A stretch of DNA of 64,000 nucleotides from Piliocolobus tephrosceles (Eukaryota; Chordata; Mammalia; Primates; Cercopithecidae). Shown one piece after another: positions 22,024 through 32,151 of this stretch (its first letter is position 1; each line of letters starts with the position of its first letter). Both the position numbers and the translations under genes were made by a program. A model generated the notes under the pieces. That model was not told the origin of the DNA. It saw only the letters and a program-made list of their open reading frames with translations, and did no database searches. The stretch spans positions 110,278,199-110,342,198 of the forward strand of contig NC_045434.1 of the NCBI RefSeq assembly GCF_002776525.5, read 5' to 3'.

Positions 22024-23704
22024 ACTAAGGGAACTCAGAGACCGGTGCCGGCGTGGGTCCTCTGCAAGCTGAGCGCCGGTCCCCTGGGCCCACTTTTTCT
22101 TTCTCTATACTTTGTCTCTGTGTCTCATTTCTTTTCTCAAGTCTCTCGTTCCACCTAACGAGAAATGCCCACAGGTATGGAGGGGCAGGCCACCCCTTCA
22201 ATAGGGTTTCTGCTGAAAGGTCTGCTATTAGGCTGATGGAATTTCCTTTGTAGGTGTCTCCTCCCTTCTCTTTAGCTGCCTTTAACATTTTTTCTTTCAT
22301 TTCATCCTTTGAGAATCTGATTACTTTGTGACTTGGGGATGATCATCTTATATAGTATCTCACAAGAGTTCTCTACATTTCCTGAATTTAAATGTTTTTC
22401 TCTCTAGCAAGGTTGGGAAAACTTTAATAGATAGTGTCTTCAAATATGTCTTTCAACTTGCTTGTCTTCTTTGCCTCTCTTTCAGGGTTGCCAATGAGTC
22501 ATACATTGATCTCTTCACATAATCCCATATTTCTCAGAGGTTTTGTTCATTCTTCCTTATTGTTTTTTCTTTATTTTTGTCTGACTGAGTTAGTTTGGAG
22601 AACTAGTCTTCAAGCTCTGAGACTGTTTCCTCAGCTTGGTTGATTTTTTTGTTAATACGTGCATTGTATTATGAGATTCTTGAAATGAATTTTTCAGCTT
22701 TATCAGATCAATTTGGTTCCTTCTTAAAATAGCTATTTCATCTTTCATCTTCTGTATCATTGTATTGTATTCCTTAGATTCCTTAGATTGAGTTTAGACT
22801 TTCTCTTGTCAATGATCTTTGTTCCTATCCATATTCTGAATCCTCTTCCTGTCATTTCATCCATTTCAGCCTGGTTAAAAGCCGTTTCTGGGAAACTAAT
22901 ATGGTTGTTTGGAGGTAAGAAGACATTCTGGCTTTTTGAATTGCTGGAGTCCTTGCATTGGTTTTTTTCTCATCTGTGTGGGCTGATGATCCCTCAGTCT
23001 TTGAAGATGCTATACTTTGGATTTTTTTTTTTTTTTTTTTTTTTTTTGGCTTTTATCTTCTTTGATGCCCTTGGGGATTTGACTGTAACATGAGGTGGGT
23101 TCAGTCGACTGGATTCATATCCGGAAAGTTTTATAGGGTGAAGGCTTAGCTCAGCACTTCTGATCTGCATGCTCTAACTCTGGGGGCTGGTACTCAGCCT
23201 CTGGCTTTGTTCTCCAAATCTCTCAGGGATGGGAACCTGCTACACTGGTGGGCCCAAAGTGTTGCTAGTGTACTGTCCACAACACTCCAATGGGTGGTTC
23301 TAGCCAAAGTGTTTTATCAGGATCTATGTTCACTCATGTATGCCAGCAGCCATGACAGCATGGTGGAATCAACCAGCACATTTCCCAGCCTCCATATGTT
23401 CTGGAGTCTTTTCTATGGATCTCCTCCCAGTATCTGCAGATGACAGAATGACAGACAGAGGCTGCAGTAGAATCACTCAGGGACTCCTAAAACAGAGAAG
23501 ATGGAGCAGCGGAAATAGCAACTAAGCTCAGTGCCAGAACATCATCTTCAGTAAAAAAATGTATCATATAATTTCATTTCTATTATTACTTTGTCTTAGA
23601 AATAAGCAAAAGTGCTTAAAAATTCTAATGTTTGCCTTCATATAATCTAGATATTTCTGGAGTTAAAAAAAAAATTCATTGGCTGTGGGACAACAAATGG
23701 TTTT

Positions 23705-26140
23705 TCAAAACTCCAGAAACACTATATTGAACGGACGAATACTGGAAGTATTCCCCTTGAAAAACAGCACAAGACAAAGATGTCCTCTATCACCACTCTT
23801 ATTCAACATAGCATTGGAATTCCTAGCCAAAGCAATCTGGCAAGAGAAATAAATAAACAGCATCCAAATAGGAAGAAAGGATGTCAAACCATCTCTGCAG
23901 ATTACATGATTCTATATCTAGAAAACCCCATGGTCTTAGCCCAAAAGCTCCTCAAGCTGATAAACAACTTCAGCAAAGTTGTACAATACAAAAATCATTA
24001 GCATTCTTATACACCAACAACAGCCAAACCAGAAAGGAAATTCCATTCACAATCACCACAAAATGAATAAAATATCTAGTAATCTAGAGTATAACTACTC
24101 AGGGAGGTGAAAGATCTCTACAATGAGAATTACAAAACACTGCTCAAAGAAATCAGAAAAGACACAAACAAATGGAAAAACATCCCATGCTCATTAATAG
24201 GAAGAATCAATACCATTAAAATGGCTATACTGCCCAAAGCAATTTACAGATTCAGTGCTATTCCTATCAAATTACCAATGTCATTCTTTATAAAACTAGA
24301 AAAATCTATTTTAAAATTTTTAAAATTCATATAGAACAAAAAAGGAGCCCAAATAGCCTAGACAATCCTAAGCAAAAGGAACAAAGCTGGAGGCATCACG
24401 TTGTTCACCTTCAAAGTATACTATAAGGCTATAGTAACCAAAACAGCATGGTACTGATACAAAAACAGACACATAGACCAATGGAACAGGATAGAGAGCC
24501 CAGAAATAAGGTCATACATATACAACCATCTGATCTTCAACAAAGCTGACATAAACAAGCAATGCGGAAAGACGCTGTATTCAATAAATGGTACTGGGCT
24601 AGCTGGCTATCCATATGCAGAAGATTGAAACTGGACTCCTTCCTTACACCATATACAAAAATCAACTCAAGATGGATGAAATATTTAAATCTAAAACATA
24701 AAACTTTATAAAACCCTGAGAGATAACCTAGAAAATACCATCCAAAACATGGGAATGGGCAAGATTTCATGACAAAGACACCAAAAGCAATTACAACAAA
24801 GGCAAAAATTGACAATTGGGACCTGATTAAGAGCTAAACTTAAGAACTTCTGCACAGCAAAAGAAACAGTCAACAGAGTAAACAGACAATCTACAGAATG
24901 GGAAAAAATATCTGCAAACTATGAATCTGACAAAGGCCTAATATCCAGAATCTATAAGGAACCTAAACAAATTTACAAGAGAAAAACAACCCAATAAAAA
25001 AGTGGGCAAATGACATGGGCGCGGTGGCTCAAGCCTGTAATCCCAGCACTTTGGGAGGCCGAGACGGGCGGATCACGAGGTCAGGAGATCGAGACCATCC
25101 TGGCTAACACGGTGAAACCCCGTCTCTACTAAAAACTACAAAAAAAAAAACTAGCCGGGCGAGGTGGCGGCGCCTGTAGTCCCAGCTACCCGGGAACCTG
25201 AGGCAGGAGAATGGCGTGAACCCGGCAGGCGGAGCTTCCAGTGAGCTGAGATCCGGCCACAGCACTCCAGCCCGGGTGACAGAGCGAGACTCCGTCTCAA
25301 AAAAAAAAAAAAAAAAAAAAAAAAAACATACATGTGCCCAACAGGCATGCGAAAAAAATCTCAATATCATTGATCATTGGAGAAATTATGCAAATCAAAA
25401 CCACAATGAGATAATATCTCACACCAGTCAGAATGGCTATTATTAAGAAGTCAAAAAAAACAATAGATGCTGATAAGGCTGCACAGAAAAGGGTATGCTT
25501 ATACACTGTTGGTGGGAGAGTAAATTATTAGTTTAACTATTGTGGAAAGCAGTATGGCAATTCCTCAAAGAGCTAAAACCAGAACTACCATTCAACCCAG
25601 CAGTCCCATTACTGGGTATATACCCAGAGGAATATAAGTCATTCTGCCATAAAGACACATGCATGCAAATGTTAATTGCAGCACTATGTGTAAGAGCAAT
25701 GACATGGAATCAACATAAATGCCCATCAGTGACAGATTGGATAAAGAAAATGTGTTACAAACATACCATGGAATACTATGCAGCCATAAAAAAGAATAAG
25801 ATTATGTCTTTTGTGGGAACATGGATGGAGCTGGAGGCTTTTATCCTAGACAAGCTAATGCAGGAACAGAAAACAAAATACTGCATGTTCTCACTTGTAA
25901 GTGGGAGCTAAATGATAGGAGCTTATGAACACAAAGAAGGAAACAACAGCCCCTGGGTCTACTTGAGGGTGGAGTGTGGGAGGAGGGAGAGAAGCAGAAA
26001 AGATAACTATTGGGTATTGGGCTTAATTCCTGGGTGATGAAATGATATGTACAACAAACCCCCGTGACATGTATTTATCTATGTAACAAAACTCCACATG
26101 TACCCCCAAACCTAAAATAAATGTTAAAAAAATTATATTA
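23705..26140 (+). mobile_element. 5'-truncated L1 LINE, split by an Alu
   Basis: It begins inside the RT region ('attgaacggacgaatactgg'), and runs through ORF2 to the 3' UTR ('ggtctacttgagggtgga' near 25957, 'caccccaaacctaaaataaa'-like end near 26108). ORF2 is dead: the FADD motif is replaced by SADY near 23895 and several frames are needed. The last piece, 25540-25911, is an open 123-codon stretch of the ORF2 C-terminus ending in 'MFSLVSGS'. The Alu at 25017-25325 interrupts it. No clear TSD was seen. Divergence suggests L1PB/older L1PA age. Confidence 0.88.
25017..25325 (+). mobile_element. AluY, Old World monkey type, without clear TSD
   Basis: A nearly full Alu lacking the first few bases (starts GGGCGCGGTGGCTCAAGCC), with GATCCGGCCAC and a tail of about 28 A. 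The L1 sequence on the left ends 'gcaaatgacatg' and on the right resumes 'catacatgtgcccaac'. About 25-28 bases expected between these two points in L1 are absent. This points to a small target deletion at insertion instead of a duplication. Confidence 0.88.
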
Positions 26141-26356
26141 AATATGAATTAAAATCTGGGTTTCAGACATTGGGTATGTATTGTCAAGAGCCCATATCAT
26201 TACTAGGGTCTAATTCAAGTTATGCATAATATGTCACAGATTACATAAAAAGTACCAAACTATTTGGCAGTATGGCATCTGGGACAATGGTACCAGCATG
26301 CAGCTACCATGGATGCAAGCTTTCCAATCTGTATCACATTGGATTAAGCCCCAAAG
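26140..26356. other. Unassigned stretch
   Basis: Short sequence between the L1 and the minus-strand Alu without a recognised feature. Confidence 0.4.
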
Positions 26357-26369
26357 ATAAGGCAGTATT

Positions 26370-26672
26370 TTTTTTTCTTTTTTGGAGACAGAGTCTCACT
26401 CTGTTGCCCAGGCTGGAGTGCAATGGTGCAATCTTGGCTCTTTGCAAGCTCTGCCTCCTGGGTTCATGCCATTCTCCTGCCTTAGCCTCCTGAGTAGCTG
26501 AGACTGCAGGTGCCCGCCACCACGCCTGGCTAATTTTTTTTTTTTTTATTTTTAGTAGAGATGGGGTTTCACCGTGTTAGTCAGGATGGTCTCGAGCTCC
26601 TGACCTCATGATCCGCCCACCTCAGCCTCCCAAAGTGCTGGGATTACAGGCATGAGCCACTGTGCCTGGCCC
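26370..26672 (-). mobile_element. Alu (AluS/Y-like), minus strand
   Basis: Reverse-complement Alu: a T-rich tail at the left, 'gagacagagtctcactctgt', 'ctcctgacctcatgatccgc' and 'ggattacaggcatgagccac'. Exact 13-bp TSDs, ataaggcagtatt, lie at 26357-26369 and 26673-26685. Confidence 0.95.
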
Positions 26673-26699
26673 ATAAGGCAGTATTATGACTGATTATTG

Positions 26700-26772
26700 T
26701 AACTGTCATTAAATACATATATTTATATATAGCTATAATTATATATAAATATATATATATATAAAACTGTGT
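26700..26772. repeat. AT-rich low-complexity run
   Basis: Runs of ATAT and TATATA steps around 'atatagctataattatatat'. Confidence 0.85.
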
Positions 26773-26784
26773 ATATGTATGAGT

Positions 26785-26970
26785 TCTATTTCTTTCTGTC
26801 ATTTCATCCATTTTGGTCTGGTTAAGAGCTGTTGCTGGGGAACTAGTGTGGTTGGTTGGAGGTAAGAAGGCATTCTGGCTTTCTGAGTTGCCAGAGTTCT
26901 TGAGTTGGTTCTTTCTCATCTGTGTGGGCTGATGTTCCTTCAGTCTTTGAAGTTGCTGTACTTTGGATGG
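26785..26970 (-). mobile_element. L1 5' UTR/ORF1-border fragment
   Basis: 'tggtctggttaagagctgtt', 'ggaggtaagaaggcattctg' and 'cttcagtctttgaagttgct' match the same region of the minus-strand L1 at about 22860-23020 and, in reverse, of the plus-strand L1 near 55740-55820. Both ends are truncated and the right end runs into a TA repeat. Confidence 0.8.
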
Positions 26971-27003
26971 AGATATATATATATATATATGTATCTCCAG
27001 AAG

Positions 27004-27056
<53 letters not shown>

Positions 27057-27066
27057 CAGAAGAAAA
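26970..27066. repeat. TA microsatellite with duplicated flank
   Basis: Two TA runs (about 26972-26990 and 27006-27052) are each followed by the same 15-base word, tatctccagaagaaa (26992-27006 and 27051-27065). The outer words GGAGATATA and TATATCTCC make the whole block a near-perfect inverted repeat. Confidence 0.9.
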
Positions 27067-27101
27067 ACACCGAATTATGAAATCTTAGAGCTAAGAGTAT
27101 G

Positions 27102-27207
27102 GGGAGGCTGAGGCAGGAGAATGGCGTGAACCCGGGAGGCGGAGCTAGCAGTGAGCTGAGATCCGGCCACTGCACTCCAGCCCAGGCGACAGAGCGAGAC
27201 TCCGTCT

Positions 27208-27242
<35 letters not shown>
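27102..27242 (+). mobile_element. 5'-truncated Alu (right arm only), monkey type
   Basis: It starts GGGAGGCTGAGGCAGGAGAA in the right arm and ends in about 36 A. It carries GATCCGGCCAC. A 9-bp TSD, aagagtatg, lies at 27093-27101 and 27243-27251, so the truncation happened at insertion. Confidence 0.88.
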
Positions 27243-27247
<5 letters not shown>

Positions 27248-27251
27248 TATG

Positions 27252-27465
27252 ATGTAACGGAAATAAATAATGGAATATTGGGAACCTGAAGGCATTCACA
27301 GAGACACTTTGTGAAAGTTGTTTAGCATCTTTGGGTCTTAGTTTTTTCATCTGTGCCATGGGGATGGTTTCTGCTTTACAACTAAATGAGGAGCACATGA
27401 GTAACTGTGTGGAAAAGTTTTATAAAGTTTAAAATAAAATATAAATATTAGTTATTGTTATGTTC
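27252..27465 (+). repeat. Diverged MIR
   Basis: 'gaaagttgtttagcatcttt', 'gggtcttagttttttcatct' and 'ccatggggatggtttctgc' fit the MIR 3' half. Confidence 0.6.
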
Positions 27466-27469
27466 CTTA

Positions 27470-29090
27470 GAAAACACCTAGCCGATATTCCTGGTTTTTC
27501 AGATTTGGAGTCTAAGCCCCAAAGCAGTTAATAGACTGGCCCAGGTCTGTCAGCTACATAGGAACCATCACAAACTTGACTCACTCAGCGGTTGAGGGAC
27601 AGGTAGGTCCCAGGAGGATGTACAAGACGTGGTCTCCTTAGGTTGCAGACTCTTGATTTCAGCATGAAAGCTGTGACTCTCTCTTGTTTAGGTTTCATCT
27701 TCTTTGAGCCCAGATGGATGTGGATAGGTGAGAAACCACCAAGACTGGATGACACCATAGCCCGATTAGACGGGCTTTCTTGTCCCAAGAGGGAAGAGTG
27801 AGAAGTCTCTCAGGAAACACTGCTACATCCTGTGATGACTGCAGTGGCTATGTTATCTCCCATGCAGTTCTCCAATCCGACCTTGACTGTACGTCAGTAT
27901 CCTCTCCCATTTATCACCAAAGGACTGCCAGCTATGAGCAGTAATTTATAGATCATGATGTAGCATTGCTCCCTTTTCTTGACCTCAAAAGTAATTTGAC
28001 TGTCTGTGGATGACAAGACACTCCTTTTGAAGTCCATCTCACACCTGAACTTCAAGGAACAAATATGTCAGGGTGTAGCCCGGTTAACTGGCGGTATCCT
28101 GTGCCACACAGGGATGGGCATCCTTGACAAATCTGGAGAAGGCATTGGCAAGTGTTGTTTTAAGACTCAACTTGTAGAAGAAAAGTCAGTTACAGAGATT
28201 CAGAAGGCTTAAAAAGGTATAGTGCTTGTAATGGTGATGTACAAAATTATCTATAGAAGCTGGTCATTCTCTAGGAGCTGTAACCTTCTCCAGATACTCT
28301 CTCCTTTTTCTCCTTTCAGCCAGGGCACACCAACTGTCTTTGAATTCACAGGAGATAAATTAAGCCAAAAATGACCCCTGTGTTTTGCATGTTTTCTAGC
28401 AGAAAAATAAGGTAAGCTCTAAAGAAAGAAAAGGCCTAGCAAAAAGATATATGTGTGAAAGTGTGTGGGCATGCATATATGGCACCAAAAGTCTTTATTC
28501 AAATGAAGTTTTAAACGGAATAGCAGTAAACAGGATAGATAAAAGCAGAACTGCTCAGGGAGCACAGGGGTGGGGCTCAGAGACTGCCCAGCCACTTTTC
28601 TCCTTTGGTGGCTTCTTAGGCACCTTTGCCCAATTCTCAGGATAGAAAACCACTGGTCCAGGAGGTCACACTTCTGGGTTCCTTGCCAGTGTTGGAATTT
28701 ATTTTCAGTTGTGAGACCAGGGGTGCGGTTCCTCCAGTCCTACATCCCTCAGTGACCTGGAAGAAGACTCCCCAGTCTTTGTGCTTCATTGTCATGTCAC
28801 AATGAAAATAAGCCAGTTCTATATCCAACATTTCCCCTCCCCTATTTAGAAGGCTGGGAGTTGTGGCTTTTTTGCAGAAAGAATAATGGGAATATCTCTC
28901 AGGTGATAGAGGTTTGCTCACCACAAAAATCCGAGGCCATGTTACCTAATTCAAGGCTGTGACTTTGTAGAAGGTACAACGTGGAGCTCAGTGCTGGCAG
29001 GGGATGTCAATGGCACTGGCATGTGCTGTGATACACTGCACTCTGTCCCTGCCAAGCGTAACCAAACAGTGATCCTAGAGGCCATTGTGG
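27470..29090. other. Unassigned stretch
   Basis: No gene or repeat family was recognised with confidence. Open frames of 60-95 codons occur on both strands (for example 28006-28212 plus and 28637-28924 minus) but show no known domain, signal peptide or splice context. Confidence 0.4.
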
Positions 29091-29096
29091 CATATG

Positions 29097-29651
29097 CAGT
29101 AGTCTCCTCTTATCTGCAGGGGATACCACATTTCAAGACCCCTGGTAGATGCCTGAAACCACAGATAGCACCACACCCTATATACACTATGTTTTTTACC
29201 TATGCCTACATACCCCTGATAAAGTTTAATTTATAAATTAGGCACAGTAAGATTAACAGCAATAACTAATAATAAAATAAAACAGTAATAACAATATACC
29301 AGTCTCACTACTCTTGCACTTAGGGGCCACTATTCAGCAAAATAATGGTTACTTGAACACAAACTCTACGATACTGAGACAATTGCTCTGACACTCCAGA
29401 GGGCTACTGAGTGACTAATGGGGCAGGTAGCCTATACAGTGTGGATACACCGGATAAAGAGATGATTCACTTCTGTGCAGGACAGAGTGGGACAGTGAAA
29501 TATTTTTAACATGCTACTCAGGGGAACAAGCAAGTTAAAGCGTATACATTTCTTATTTCTAGAATTTTCCACTTAATATTTTTGGAGCATAGTTTACTGA
29601 GGGTAACTGACACCGTGGAAAGCAAAACCTCAGATAAGAGGAGCACTACTG
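29097..29651 (+). mobile_element. Tigger-type DNA transposon (TcMar-Tigger, non-autonomous)
   Basis: The ends are inverted repeats: cagtagtctcctcttatctg at 29097-29116 and cagataagaggagcactactg at 29631-29651, complementary apart from one extra base. TA follows the right end at 29652. Inside, 'ataaagtttaatttataaat' and 'taggcacagtaagattaaca' are typical of Tigger-derived elements of this group. At 555 bp it cannot encode the transposase; it depended on a full-length relative. The TA expected before the left end has decayed. Which Tigger subfamily is not decided. Confidence 0.8.
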
Positions 29652-29724
29652 TAAAAGGGAAGTTTCTTAAGTGCCTCTGGACAGAGAGAGAAGCCACTGA
29701 GTTGGTAGGTGGTGTGTCACTGGG

Positions 29725-29870
29725 GAAGAGGCCTAGATTTGGAAACAGAAGCACTGGATTCTAGCCTTTGTTATATAATTATCCAGGAAAAGTCCACCTA
29801 AAGTAGGAGATCACTTTTCTATCTGTGAAATAATATAGACTAGGTAAGCCATATATTCTCTCTGCACCTT
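29725..29870 (+). repeat. MIR SINE
   Basis: 'ctagatttggaaacagaagc', 'actggattctagcctttgtt' and 'cttttctatctgtgaaataa' fit a plus-strand MIR. Confidence 0.7.
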
Positions 29871-29886
29871 AAAAATTCTGAGCATT

Positions 29887-30178
29887 GACCGGGCATGTGG
29901 CTCATGCCTGTAATTCCAGCACTTTGGGAGGCCTAGGCGGGCAGATCATCTGAGGTTGGGAGTTCGAGACCACCTGGCCAACATGGTGAAACCCCTTCTC
30001 TACTAATAAGACAAAAATTAGCTGGGGTTGGTGGCACATGCCTGTAATCCCAGCTACTCAGGAGGCTGAGGCAGGAGAATCACTTGAACCCCAGAGGCAG
30101 AGGTTGTGGTGAGCCAAGATCGTACCATTGCACTCCATCCTGGGCAGCAGAGTGAAATTCCGTCTCAAAGGAAAAAAA
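29887..30178 (+). mobile_element. AluS/J-like element
   Basis: A full dimer beginning GACCGGGCATGTGGCTCATG, with 'ctgaggttgggagttcgaga' and 'gaatcacttgaacccc' typical of older Alu. The 16-bp TSD aaaaattctgagcatt (29871-29886) and aaaaattctgggcatt (30179-30194) differs at one base. Confidence 0.93.
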
Positions 30179-30279
30179 AAAAATTCTGGGCATTTATCAC
30201 TTTATAATATCAAAAATAATTCTTAGTAGAGCATATTTTTCACTAGGATTTGGTGCAGAAGGTGGAACCTAGAAGAATT

Positions 30280-30360
30280 ACAAGAGCTCTTCATTTACTG
30301 AGCTTTTCCTGTGGGCCAGACCGTGAACTGGACATGTTCTCAGCAGTATGAGATAGACAT
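30280..30360 (-). repeat. MIR/L2 tail fragment
   Basis: 'atttactgagcttttcctgt' followed by 'gggccagaccgtgaactg' resembles the reversed 3' tail shared by L2 and MIR. Confidence 0.5.
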
Positions 30361-30364
30361 GACA

Positions 30365-30655
30365 GGCAGGGTGCGGTGGCTTACACCTGTAATCCCAACA
30401 CTTTGAAAGACCAAGGCTGGCAGATCATTTAACGTCAGGAGTTCAAGACCAGCCTGACCAACATGGTAAAACTCCGTCTTTACTAAAAATACAAAAAAAA
30501 AAAAAAAAAAAAAAAAAAAAGCCAGGTATGGTGGTGCATACCCCTGGTAAAGTTTACTCAGGAGGCTGAGGCAGGAGAATTGCCTGAACCTGGGAGGTGG
30601 AAGTTGCAGTGAGCCGAAATCGCACCACTGCACTCTAGCCTGTGGCAGCAGAGGA
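30365..30655 (+). mobile_element. Old Alu (AluJ/S-like), lacking its 3' tail
   Basis: Both arms are present with many substitutions ('acactttgaaagaccaaggc', a 32-A linker near 30493-30520, 'aattgcctgaacctgggagg'). It ends near 'agcctgtggcagcagaggag' without a poly-A tail, and no TSD is visible, so the 3' end was lost later. Confidence 0.88.
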
Positions 30656-30834
30656 GATGGAGTGCTGGAGATACTATCATAGGTCCTTTGTCTAGCATAT
30701 GTCCCTAAATCTTCATTTTCCCACTTCTAATTTCAAGAGTACAAAGGACTAGAAAATGCTTTTCCTAGGCAAAATCTACTCCAGAGAGACTGAAGTCTTA
30801 CATTCTTGATATGCAATTAACATCTATAATAGTT

Positions 30835-31690
30835 ATTATTTTTACATTGCTTTTTTAGATCAGTTTTAGGTTCACAGCAAAATTGAGCAGAAAATACAGA
30901 GGGTTTCCACATACCCTTCACCCTCACACATGCACAGCCTTCCCCACTACTGACATCTCACACCTGAGTGGTACATTTGTTTTAATCAATGAACCCACAA
31001 TGACACATCATCACCAAAGTCTGTAATTTACATTAGAGTTCATGCTTGGTGTCGTACATTTAATAGGTTTGGACAAATGTTTAATGGCATGTATCCACCC
31101 CTATATTATCATATAGAGTAGTTTCATGGCTGTAAAATTTCTCTGTGCTCTGCTTTGTGCTCTTGTTCCTCCCTCCCTCCTAGCTCTTGGCAACTACTAA
31201 TCTTTTGACTTCTTCCCATAATTTTGCCTTTTCAGATGTTTCTTTTTTTACTTAGTCATATGCATTTAAGGTTACTTCATGTCTTTTCATAGCTTGATGG
31301 TTCATTTCTTTTTAGCACCAAACAGGATTCTATTGTCTGGATGTACCACAGTTTATTTATTCATTCACTTACTAAAAGACATCTTGTTGGCTTCCAAATG
31401 TGGGCAATTATGAATAAAGCTGCTATGAACATCCATGTACAGGTTTTTGTATGGACATACGTTTTCAACTAATTTGGGTAAATAGTAATGAGTGCGATTA
31501 CTGAATTTTGTTGTAAAATATATTCAGTGTTGCGAGAAACTGCGAGTATACTCCAAAGTGGGTGTACCATTTTGCATTCCCACCAGCAGTGAATGACAGT
31601 TCCTGTTGCTCCACATCCTCACCAGTATTTGGTGGTGTCAGTGTTTTGGGTTTTGGCCGTTCTAATAGGTGTGTACTGGTCATCTTCTTA
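30835..31690 (-). mobile_element. Old L1 fragment (L1M type)
   Basis: Reverse-strand L1 3' half: 'gatcagttttaggttcacag', 'tcttggcaactactaatctt', 'aattatgaataaagctgcta', 'gcattcccaccagcagtgaa' and 'gctccacatcctcaccagta'. No open ORF2 frame. Confidence 0.8.
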
Positions 31691-31739
31691 TTTTCAATTT
31701 TGAATTACAAGTACAGTTGTATGTCATATATGTAGTTTT

Positions 31740-31895
31740 ATATTCGTTACTTGATTAATGTTTCTCTCCCCATAGACTGTGAGTTCAGTGAAAGCAGGGA
31801 CTGCCTCTGTTTTTACCCATCACTTTATCACTTATGTCCAACACAATGCCTTGAGCATAACAAACCCTTGATGAATATTTTAATGAATGAGTGAA
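31740..31895 (+). repeat. L2 LINE 3' end
   Basis: 'tagactgtgagttcagtgaa', 'agcagggactgcctctgttt' and 'acacaatgccttgagcataa' followed by 'gatgaatattttaatgaatg' fit the L2 tail. Confidence 0.75.
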
Positions 31896-32151
31896 CACGC
31901 TTACTGCCTCATTTTGAATATGGGCTTCTACATAAGAATCTAAGTCTATGGGAGATGATGGAGCACCATCTGACCTGCATAGATCGTATCCCGGGACAGC
32001 AGTTTACCTGGGGCTGTCATAACACAGTAGAGGTGTCTGGCCATCTGTTTTAGGTAGCTCCTCATTTAGGCAATTGTGTTTCATGTAGAATTTAAATGAC
32101 TCAACCCAGCTCATCAACATTTAGACAAATACAACTTTTTTCCTTTTCGTA

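Larger units (their letters stand above)
20920..22200 (+). mobile_element. Solo LTR of an HML-2 (HERV-K type) retrovirus, LTR5 family
   Basis: It starts TGTGGGGAAAAGAAAGAAAG and ends in CACCCCTTCA. Inside are 'agactccattttgttctgta', 'cctctgcctaggaaagctag', 'atatggcctcgtgggaagg', 'aactcagagaccggtgccgg' and 'tctcgttccacctaacgaga', all typical of LTR5. Without the Alu and its extra TSD copy it is about 973 bp, the usual LTR5 length. No gag, pol or env and no second LTR are present, and perfect 6-bp TSDs flank it, so it is a solo LTR left by LTR-LTR recombination. It is inserted in ORF1 of the minus-strand L1, in opposite orientation. Confidence 0.93.
20650..22320 (-). pseudogene. L1 ORF1 C-terminal remnant split by an LTR
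   Basis: ORF1 encodes the L1 RNA-binding chaperone. Its C-terminal domain is readable in two parts on either side of the LTR: from 22300, 'MKEKMLKAAKEKGG' to 'ADLSAETL', and from about 20900, 'KKFQPIISYPAKLNF' and 'EKQMLREFITTSPAL'. The LTR sits between them. Frame 22300-22025 runs from L1 into antisense LTR sequence and makes a 91-codon chimeric ORF with no expected function. Confidence 0.8.
16623..23535 (-). mobile_element. Long minus-strand L1 (L1PB/L1PA-like), interrupted by an LTR5 solo LTR
   Basis: Read on the minus strand it has a 5' UTR/ORF1-border region (about 23535-22800), ORF1, ORF2 and a 3' UTR ending near 16623. Removing the inserted LTR and its extra TSD copy (20920-22206) leaves about 5.6 kb, so it is close to full length. 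An imperfect TSD, agaacatcat(t)ctt, lies at 16609-16622 and 23536-23548. Both ORFs are broken. A T-run of 26 lies at about 23022-23047. Confidence 0.88.

Noticed and set aside
20920..22200. Possibility of a complete provirus
   Set aside because: Only one LTR with direct TSDs at both ends; no gag, pol or env sequence is present next to it.
26843..27295. 150-codon frame with Tyr-Ile repeats
   Set aside because: It is a read-through of antisense Alu, a TA microsatellite and an L1 fragment.
28006..28212. 68-codon frame (Gly-rich 'GEGIGKCCF' part) considered as a processed pseudogene
   Set aside because: No recognisable protein family, no poly-A tail or TSD around it.
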